From the NCBI GenBank assembly GCA_013153825.1, contig JAADDP010000119.1:1-5476 (forward strand): a stretch of DNA of 5,476 bases. Reading direction: 5' to 3'. Shown piece by piece: positions 1 to 5,127 of this stretch. The translations under genes and the position numbers were made by a program. Positions within the stretch are counted from its first letter, which is position 1; every line of letters starts with the position of its first letter. Source of the DNA: Campylobacterota bacterium (GTDB lineage Bacteria; Campylobacterota; Campylobacteria; Campylobacterales; Sulfurovaceae). The notes under the pieces are model-generated. The model did not search any database, was not told the origin of the DNA, and worked only from the letters and a program-made list of their open reading frames with translations.

Positions 1-591
1 ATGGATAGAGCTATATTGGTAATATTATCAATACTATTTTTTTTAGCTTCAATGGAGGAGATTAGCTGGGGTCAACATATATTTCACTTTCCATCATCCA
101 GATATTTTCTTGAGAATAATCTTCAAGAGGAGACAAATCTACACAATCTAATTGATGGAAATATATTTAGCTCAATTATATACTCTACAATATATATATT
201 CCTAATATATATACCGATAATCTTAAAGTTATACCCTAAATTGATTAGTAGAGTATCGATATTGAGATATTTTGATTTTAATCCACACATAATAGCTACG
301 CTACTATTTGCCTCATCTTTTCAACTCTACTTCTATAAAGATTTTGGTGTCTATATGGATATGTTTAGTTATCTGGTAGGAGTGATACTATTTATATACT
401 ACAGTATGGTCTCTAATACAACTACATTGTTAAAACTACACATATTTGCCGTCATCTTTGGGGGGATTATATCTATGCTATCATATAGGGTATTCAGCTT
501 CTATAATATGCAGTATGAGTTAAGAGAGTCATTTATAGAGATAGCTCTACTTCTCATACTTATTGAGTTTATAGGCGATAGAGAGGTATAG
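1..591 (+). CDS. Multi-pass inner-membrane protein of unknown function (EEISWGQ/ETNLHNL family), probably 5'-truncated
   Basis: The 196 visible residues are very hydrophobic, with about six likely membrane segments (near residues 3-18, 56-78, 95-112, 119-138, 145-163 and 178-192). The distinctive part is residues 19-50: EEISWGQ at 19-25, FLENNLQ at 36-42 and ETNLHNL at 44-50. I recognise this as the conserved signature of a widespread family of uncharacterised bacterial membrane proteins. Its acidic and His residues sit just after a membrane helix and could form a polar or metal site (inference). Family members usually have more membrane sequence before EEISWGQ, so the ATG at base 1 may be an internal Met. 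No upstream bases are available to look for a ribosome binding site. The TAG stop lies 8 bp from the convergent pstS stop. No function is assigned. Confidence 0.75.
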   Translation: MDRAILVILSILFFLASMEEISWGQHIFHFPSSRYFLENNLQEETNLHNLIDGNIFSSIIYSTIYIFLIYIPIILKLYPKLISRVSILRYFDFNPHIIATLLFASSFQLYFYKDFGVYMDMFSYLVGVILFIYYSMVSNTTTLLKLHIFAVIFGGIISMLSYRVFSFYNMQYELRESFIEIALLLILIEFIGDREV

Positions 592-602
592 CCTATTGGC
601 TA
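589..602. terminator. Small hairpin joining the two convergent stop codons (weak terminator candidate)
   Basis: TAGCC (589-593) and GGCTA (598-602) form a perfect 5-bp stem with a TATT loop. The stem contains the TAG stop of the membrane-protein gene on the plus strand and the TAG stop of pstS on the minus strand. An alternative pairing exists between ATAGGC (571-576) and GCCTAT (591-596), with a 14-nt loop. Neither strand has a T-run after the stem, so a classical intrinsic terminator is not well supported. It may only slow polymerase or protect 3' ends. Confidence 0.3.
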
Positions 603-1604
603 CTTAATCCCTCTATCTCTCCAATATTTTCTAATCTCATCTTTAGTCGATTTTGGAAGTGGAACATAACCTAGCTCTGAAGCTATATTATCTCCATTCT
701 CATATGCCCACTCAAAGAATGATGCCACCTCTCTATTTTTATCACCACCATCTTGAGGTAGAAGTATAAAGGTAGATGCTATAATTGGGTATGAGCTTTT
801 CCCCTCTGGGTCTCCGATTACAGCGTAAAAGTGGTTATCTTTTGACCATTTTGCATACTTTGCACCATCTTGAAAAGATTGAACGGTCGGTTTTATAAAC
901 TCTCCCTCTCTATTCTCTATTTGTGCTGCTGGGAGGTTTAATTTTATCTTGTATGAGTATTCTATGTACCCTATAGAGTTTTTAATCTGTTTAATATTGG
1001 CAGATACTCCCGAGTTTGATTTCCCTGCCACCACTTTACTAGCTCTCCACTTTGGTTTCTTGCTCACTTTAAACTCAGGATTTATCCTATTTAAGAAGTA
1101 GGTAAAGTTAAATGTTGTTCCAGATTTATCTGCCCTAACTGCTACCGTAATTGGTTTATGTGGTAGATTTAATCCACCATTATCTTTTGATATGATTTTA
1201 TCATCCCAATATGATGCTTTTCCTGAAAATATGGCATCTATAGCCTCTCTACTTAGCTTCAACTCTCCATCTCCTACCCCATCAATGTTATAGGCTAATA
1301 CGATAGAGCCTATAACCGTTGGAAACATAAATAGGCTCTTTTTCTTAAGAGATTTAGGCTTTAGAGGCTTGTCACTACCTCCAAAATCGACCATTCTCTT
1401 TGTAATTGACTTTATACCATCTCCACTACCTGTAGGTGTATAGTTAACCTTTATCTTTGTAGCATTGTAATACTCACTTGTCCATGCCTTATATAGTGGT
1501 CCTGGAAATGATGCACCCCTCCCCTTTAACTCATCTGCAACCATAGATGATAAACTAAGCGTTGTTATTGCAACGGCAGTAACTACTCTTCTGTAAATAC
1601 CCAT
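600..1604 (-). CDS. pstS: Periplasmic phosphate-binding protein PstS of the Pst ABC transporter
   Basis: PstS captures inorganic phosphate in the periplasm and delivers it to the PstCAB importer. The 334-aa length fits the family. Residues 1-23 form a signal peptide (RR, hydrophobic core, cleavage after MVA). The mature part opens with GRGASFPGPLY (28-38). Residues matching the phosphate ligands of E. coli PstS are present: S32/F33, S60 in TGSGDG, D78 in FGGSD, and R157, D159, S161, G162 and T163 in RADKSGTT. Further family blocks are GKSNSGVSANI, IGYIEYSY and the C-terminal LGYVPLP. The ATG at 1604 is preceded by AGGAG (complement of 1614-1618), 9 nt away. No pstC, pstA, pstB or phoU lies next to it: downstream is a convergent unrelated gene and upstream the divergent CAP gene. 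It is therefore an orphan pstS here, probably Pho-regulated (see the repeats at 1648-1669). A PstS-like sensor or another anion-binding role is less likely. Confidence 0.93.
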   Translation of the reverse strand: MGIYRRVVTAVAITTLSLSSMVADELKGRGASFPGPLYKAWTSEYYNATKIKVNYTPTGSGDGIKSITKRMVDFGGSDKPLKPKSLKKKSLFMFPTVIGSIVLAYNIDGVGDGELKLSREAIDAIFSGKASYWDDKIISKDNGGLNLPHKPITVAVRADKSGTTFNFTYFLNRINPEFKVSKKPKWRASKVVAGKSNSGVSANIKQIKNSIGYIEYSYKIKLNLPAAQIENREGEFIKPTVQSFQDGAKYAKWSKDNHFYAVIGDPEGKSSYPIIASTFILLPQDGGDKNREVASFFEWAYENGDNIASELGYVPLPKSTKDEIRKYWRDRGIK

Positions 1605-1637
1605 TTGCTTCAGCTCCTATTTAAAATTTATAAAAAT

Positions 1638-1643
1638 ATTATA
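1638..1643 (-). promoter_or_regulatory. Putative -10 element of the pstS promoter
   Basis: The minus strand reads TATAAT here, embedded in alternating AT sequence. Transcription would start near 1631, giving a leader of about 27 nt that contains the AGGAG ribosome binding site. No good -35 hexamer stands 17 bp upstream. Instead the direct repeats at 1648-1669 cover that region, as expected at an activator-dependent promoter. The AT-rich background makes chance TATAAT matches likely, so confidence is moderate. Confidence 0.45.
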
Positions 1644-1647
1644 TATA

Positions 1648-1669
1648 AAATTAGTTACAAATTGATAAC
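1648..1669 (-). promoter_or_regulatory. Pho-box-like direct repeats upstream of pstS
   Basis: On the minus strand, GTTATCAATTT (1669-1659) is followed directly by GTAACTAATTT (1658-1648), identical at 8 of 11 positions. The unit is a 7-mer plus an ATTT spacer, the 11-bp pitch typical of PhoB/OmpR-family sites. A weaker third unit, TCAATCTCTTT (1680-1670), matches at 6 of 11. The last 7-mer ends 8 nt before the TATAAT at 1643-1638, close to the geometry of PhoB-activated promoters where the Pho box replaces the -35. The gene downstream is pstS, the classic Pho target. Low sequence complexity is the main reason for caution. Confidence 0.5.
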
Positions 1670-1699
1670 AAAGAGATTGAAAAGATTTTATATTGAATA

Positions 1700-1714
1700 T
1701 TTTTTTTTATTTTT
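1700..1714. other. T-tracts (A-tracts on the minus strand) in the divergent promoter region
   Basis: Nine T residues (1700-1708) and five T residues (1710-1714) are separated by a single A. The tract lies 20-35 bp beyond the far side of the Pho-like repeats and just upstream of the possible CAP-gene promoter. It could act as an UP-like or bent-DNA element for either direction. This is inferred from composition only. Confidence 0.25.
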
Positions 1715-1743
1715 GTTTAAATAAATAGTAAAAGTGTGATATT
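1713..1743 (+). promoter_or_regulatory. Possible promoter of the CAP-domain gene
   Basis: TTGTTT (1713-1718) and GATATT (1738-1743) could serve as -35 and -10 with a 19-bp spacer. A TG two bases before the -10 (1735-1736, in TGTGATATT) resembles an extended -10. The T-rich stretch upstream fits Campylobacterota promoters, which often lack a clear -35. Transcription would start around 1750, leaving a leader of about 26 nt with AAGGAG at 1764-1769. The match is weak. Confidence 0.3.
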
Positions 1744-1775
1744 CTTGTTCTATTCCAATATAGAAGGAGATATAT

Positions 1776-3683
1776 ATGAGTAGTAGAAAAGAGATACTCA
1801 TAATCGGTGCATCTCTACTTGTAAATTGTAACCTCTATGCAGGTTTCGATTTCGGAAGTGGAGATAGTTGTGAAGGTGGAAGTGGAAGCTTTCAACAGGA
1901 GATAGAGTATTGGGATAATGACCCAGAAAAGGCTGTAACTGTTGGAACAATTCCAAAAGATTTAAAAGATGTCTATATCTCTCTAAAGAGTGATGAGGAT
2001 GTAGATATAAGATTATATGATGCAAATGGTGATAAGATTGTTCACTGGCCATCTGGAATAATAAATGGACCAAATAAGGCTGTAATTCCATATAACGGTG
2101 TTACAATTGAGTATAGTGGATATAATGGTGATGGGACAGGCTTGGGGCATGAGTATATTAAAATTAGTGGTGTGACCCAGAATGACTTTGTTATGAAGGC
2201 TTTTGGATATAAGGCTGGATATGCTGAAGTATATTACTCTTGGGTTGGAAATGGAGATTGTGATGAGAGTACATCCGACTCATCAACTCCTAGTGCTTCA
2301 GGAAGTGGCGATTTTGAACAGGCAATAGTTGAAGATGATATTGTAACAATTGGAGATATTCCACCAAAGGTCAATAATCTATATATTACATTAACATCTG
2401 ATAAGGATGTCGATATTCAACTATATGATAAGGATGATGGAACTGCTATTATAGCTTGGCCTGAAGGTATATTGAGTGGAGAGGGTAAACAGACCACAAA
2501 CTATAAAGGTATGGAGATTGAGTGGTCTGGATATAATGGAGATGGTGTCAACTTGGGTAATGAGTATATTAAAATTACTGGAGAGACAACTGCTAATTTG
2601 ACGATGAAGGCTTATGGATATGAAGCTGGATATGCAAAGGTTCACTATGAGTGGGGTAGTGATATAGCTACAGATAGTGATATAAATACGACTGATATTG
2701 TAGATAATAACATAACAACAGATACTCCATCTACAGATATAGGGTTAACTGAGGCATCAATTGTAGATAGACATAACTACTATAGAAATTTAGATTTCCA
2801 AGATAGTAACTTAACTTGGGATGCAACATTGGCAGAACATGCACAGCAGTGGGCCGATTATCTAGCTAAGAACTATACACAGGCAGATGCAGATGGTGGA
2901 GCATCTCCACACGCTTCTCAATTCAATAGCTCAACTCATGGACTACCTTATGAGGGAGAGGGAGAGAATATTGCTTGGGCAAGTGGAGGTTTAGCATATG
3001 TGCTAGATGAACCTGTAGATATTACAGAAGTTGGGGCTGCTGGAAATATTAATGGAAAGTATGGTGCCGTAGATATGTGGGCAAATGAGAAGGCATATTA
3101 TGACTATGAGAGTAACTCAGGAAATGGGAATGTTGTAGGTCACTACACCCAAGTTGTATGGCAAAAAACTACAAAAGTTGGGTGTGGACAAGCTGAATCA
3201 GAAACTGATCGTCCAGGTAGCTATGTTGTGTGTAGATACTATATAGCTGGAAATATGGTTGGAGAGAAGCCATACTGTACAGACTATAGTGTAGCACAAT
3301 ACTACAATAATCCATCTTTGAGTTTTTCATCAGATACTATAGATGGAAAGACATTTGGTACAACAAAGCTACTAGAGGATAGGGTTAACTGTACCATTGA
3401 AGAGAAAGAGGGAGATGAGCTAACATTTAATAGTGATGGTTCAGGTGTATTCAAAAAATTTGACTTCTTTAATAATGGTGGTTACGTTGTAGATTTAGAG
3501 TTTACAAGCGTAATAGAGGATGGAATCTTAAAAATGAGTGGGGATGTAGGGGATAATCCTGCATTTATAAACCTAAAATTGATTGGTGAAGATAGCGATT
3601 ACTACTACACAGAAGCTGAGTGGTCTTTAAATAAAGATGTGTCGGGATACTATCGTAGGTCAATACTAAAACTTGCTAAGTAG
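1776..3683 (+). CDS. Secreted CAP/SCP/PR-1 domain protein with two N-terminal beta-domain repeats
   Basis: This is a 635-aa exported protein. Residues 1-22 are a signal peptide (cleavage after NLYA). C18 is preceded by LVN, which does not make a lipobox. Two related domains follow, about 36-156 and 177-293, each with SD.DVDI.LYD, WP.GI, SGYNGDG..LG.EYIKI and MKA.GY.AGYA. They resemble PPC-type beta-sandwich binding modules (inference). Cys32 and Cys162 flank the first copy. An Asp/Thr-rich linker (294-323) leads to the CAP domain (about 325-497). There H379, E397 (GENIA), E438 and H456 form the His-Glu-Glu-His cavity set, and GHYTQVVW (455-462) and YVVCRYY (483-489) match the CAP signatures. 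C470 and C486 may pair. Residues 510-635 form a further Tyr/Asp-rich module I do not recognise. Bacterial CAP proteins are poorly understood; proposed roles include lipid or ligand binding and peptidase activity. AAGGAG (1764-1769), 6 nt before the ATG, supports the start. The gene diverges from pstS and appears monocistronic. Confidence 0.9.
   Translation: MSSRKEILIIGASLLVNCNLYAGFDFGSGDSCEGGSGSFQQEIEYWDNDPEKAVTVGTIPKDLKDVYISLKSDEDVDIRLYDANGDKIVHWPSGIINGPNKAVIPYNGVTIEYSGYNGDGTGLGHEYIKISGVTQNDFVMKAFGYKAGYAEVYYSWVGNGDCDESTSDSSTPSASGSGDFEQAIVEDDIVTIGDIPPKVNNLYITLTSDKDVDIQLYDKDDGTAIIAWPEGILSGEGKQTTNYKGMEIEWSGYNGDGVNLGNEYIKITGETTANLTMKAYGYEAGYAKVHYEWGSDIATDSDINTTDIVDNNITTDTPSTDIGLTEASIVDRHNYYRNLDFQDSNLTWDATLAEHAQQWADYLAKNYTQADADGGASPHASQFNSSTHGLPYEGEGENIAWASGGLAYVLDEPVDITEVGAAGNINGKYGAVDMWANEKAYYDYESNSGNGNVVGHYTQVVWQKTTKVGCGQAESETDRPGSYVVCRYYIAGNMVGEKPYCTDYSVAQYYNNPSLSFSSDTIDGKTFGTTKLLEDRVNCTIEEKEGDELTFNSDGSGVFKKFDFFNNGGYVVDLEFTSVIEDGILKMSGDVGDNPAFINLKLIGEDSDYYYTEAEWSLNKDVSGYYRRSILKLAK
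1881..2243 (+). repeat. Intragenic domain repeat, copy 1 (CAP protein residues 36-156)
   Basis: This is the first of two tandem coding repeats in the CAP protein. About half its residues match copy 2 at 2304-2654. The best-conserved stretch at DNA level is 2106-2170, which matches 2517-2581 at 51 of 65 bases without gaps, an offset of 137 codons. The N-terminal strand region is more divergent and needs a gap of about four residues. Conserved landmarks are DVDIRLYD, WPSGI, YSGYNGDG and KAFGYKAGYA. Confidence 0.85.
2304..2654 (+). repeat. Intragenic domain repeat, copy 2 (CAP protein residues 177-293)
   Basis: This second copy of the duplicated domain carries DVDIQLYD, WPEGI, WSGYNGDG and KAYGYEAGYA at the equivalent places. 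It follows a short Ser/Thr/Pro-rich spacer (about residues 163-176) and precedes the Asp/Thr-rich linker to the CAP domain. Unlike copy 1 it has no flanking Cys pair. Conservation of buried aromatic and Asp residues in both copies suggests both fold and are functional. Confidence 0.85.
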
Positions 3684-3697
3684 CAGATATAGTAATT

Positions 3698-3724
3698 TTA
3701 GAAGCCCATATTCTGGGCTTCTAA
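3698..3724. terminator. Strong hairpin between convergent CAP and GTPase genes (likely bidirectional terminator)
   Basis: TTAGAAGCCCA (3698-3708) and TGGGCTTCTAA (3714-3724) are perfect complements, giving an 11-bp stem with a GC-rich core and a 5-nt TATTC loop. It starts 15 bp after the CAP stop and includes the TAG stop of the minus-strand GTPase gene (3721-3723). The T-run after the stem is poor on both strands, so termination may be partial or Rho-assisted. Its position between tail-to-tail genes still makes a shared terminator the best reading. Confidence 0.7.
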
Positions 3725-5127
3725 TCCTCTATAAGCCTTATATAAATCAATCTTACAGTCTCTCTATACTCATCTCTTAGTTCAGTAGGGATATCTTTCT
3801 CTTCTCTTAGTAGAGAGTGAACCTCCTCAAGCTTATCTCTAGTTTTAGAGTCAAATATAGAACTTGCAAAACTCTCTAGATTTTTCAACTCTATAGCCTC
3901 TCTAGATGCGTGAGACCTCTTTGAAATCTCTGAAGCGTAATATAGAACTCTACTGAGTAATATATATGGAAAGTTTATATTCTGCATAGGACCAACAGTC
4001 AACTCCCTCTTTCCAACTTTTTGACCTAAAACCTTAACTCTATAGAGATTATCAAAGCCAACTATAGCTCCTACACCTCCAATTAATCCACCAATTAGAG
4101 AGCCGACAAATAGACTACTACCACCAAGAGCTAAATCTATTCCAACTCCACCAACAGCTCCAGCTCCAGCTCCAGTCATGATAACCTCTCTCTGCTTTAG
4201 TCCAAATATGGATGCACTCTCCTTCGAGAAGAGGGCAATGCTATCCAAATCTAACATATTGGATATCTTCTCAACACCTTTATGGTTCCATATCTGCTCT
4301 ATCTGCCTCTCTGCACTCTTCTCCTTCTTGATAATCTTCTCTCTATATCTTCTCTTAATCTCCCCAATCTCCTTTGGAGATGCACTCTCCCCTATTAATC
4401 TCTTTCTCTCTACATAACTCAATATATCAAACATAGTGGATACTATAATATCTATACTCTCTTCAACTCTCTGATTATATAATCTTTCTAGTATCGATAT
4501 GGCATCCTTAATTGGGTATGTCCAATCCTCCTTGAGTTGAGCCATACTCTCAAGCAACTGCATATGCTCTGTGAATGATGCCTTTAGTGGATTAAATGTT
4601 CTTACCAATCTAAAGTACTGCCCTAAAGCTCTGCTCCACTCATCTCTGTAGTCATCTCTACCAATTAGATTTAAAATTGCCATAGATGGCTGACTTGTCC
4701 ATCTCAAAATCTCCATCTCAATCTCATATTCTGCTCCATAAGGCTTTGAGGCATCAACTACATATATTATTCCAGCTCCATCTATAATCGGTTCGAGCAA
4801 CTCAATCTCATCTCTAAACCTCTTGTCATCTCTATGGAGTGCCACAAACTCCCTGACAACATCAACTCTCTTATCTGCCGATGATGGCTCATGCTCCTGT
4901 AGCCAAGCTAATACCCTTCTAGCCCTCTGAAAACCTGGTGTATCAAAAAGCTCATATACCACTCTATTATCAACTCTCAATGGAAAACTTCTCTTCACCT
5001 GAGTAGTTCCAGGGGTATTCCCAACCTGAACTGTATTATCAAGTGCTAAGGTTGATACGATACTACTCTTACCCTTATTTGGGTGTCCTACTACTGCAAA
5101 TTTGGGATAACTACTACTATGTTGCAT
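3721..5127 (-). CDS. Era/TrmE-like GTPase with C-terminal membrane region (DUF3482 type)
   Basis: This is a 468-aa P-loop GTPase. The N-terminal G domain shows G1 GHPNKGKS (14-21), G2 PGTT (39-42) and G3 DTPG (62-65). The usual NKxD guanine-specificity motif is not evident: at the expected place the protein has ILNLIGRDD (151-159), so G4 is degenerate. A charged helical middle (about 200-285) leads to a Gly-rich hydrophobic stretch (316-357), probably a glycine-zipper membrane hairpin, and then a helical, charged C-terminus. Length, layout and neighbour fit GTPases with a C-terminal DUF3482, whose cellular role is unknown. A role at the inner membrane is inferred. The ATG at 5127 is the only credible start, because an in-frame TAG lies two codons upstream (5131-5133). 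The ribosome binding site is weak and the start overlaps the end of the DUF2868 gene by 11 nt, indicating translational coupling. Confidence 0.88.
   Translation of the reverse strand: MQHSSSYPKFAVVGHPNKGKSSIVSTLALDNTVQVGNTPGTTQVKRSFPLRVDNRVVYELFDTPGFQRARRVLAWLQEHEPSSADKRVDVVREFVALHRDDKRFRDEIELLEPIIDGAGIIYVVDASKPYGAEYEIEMEILRWTSQPSMAILNLIGRDDYRDEWSRALGQYFRLVRTFNPLKASFTEHMQLLESMAQLKEDWTYPIKDAISILERLYNQRVEESIDIIVSTMFDILSYVERKRLIGESASPKEIGEIKRRYREKIIKKEKSAERQIEQIWNHKGVEKISNMLDLDSIALFSKESASIFGLKQREVIMTGAGAGAVGGVGIDLALGGSSLFVGSLIGGLIGGVGAIVGFDNLYRVKVLGQKVGKRELTVGPMQNINFPYILLSRVLYYASEISKRSHASREAIELKNLESFASSIFDSKTRDKLEEVHSLLREEKDIPTELRDEYRETVRLIYIRLIED

Noticed and set aside
1621..1650. Riboswitch or structured leader upstream of pstS
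   Set aside because: The interval is a short, nearly pure AT stretch without GC-paired stems, and the predicted leader is only about 27 nt.
1815..1840. Lipoprotein signal around Cys18 of the CAP protein
   Set aside because: The residues before the Cys are LVN. Asn at -1 does not satisfy a lipobox, and there is a good signal peptidase I site four residues later (NLYA/GF).
1798..2091. 97-codon open frame on the minus strand inside the CAP gene
   Set aside because: It lies wholly antisense to the first domain repeat, is rich in His/Leu as expected from a reversed Asp/Gly-rich coding sequence, and has no recognisable domain.
2421..2645. 74-codon open frame on the minus strand inside the CAP gene
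   Set aside because: Antisense shadow of the second domain repeat. The plus-strand frame encodes a clearly conserved domain and the minus-strand product resembles nothing.
1881..2654. Repeats as a mobile element or CRISPR-like array
   Set aside because: There are only two copies, long and degenerate, in frame and encoding a conserved protein domain, so they reflect a domain duplication inside a gene.
4178..4417. 79-codon plus-strand open frame with hydrophobic segments
   Set aside because: Antisense to the middle of the GTPase gene. Its hydrophobicity arises from the reverse complement of a charged helical region, and there is no credible ribosome binding site context or known motif.
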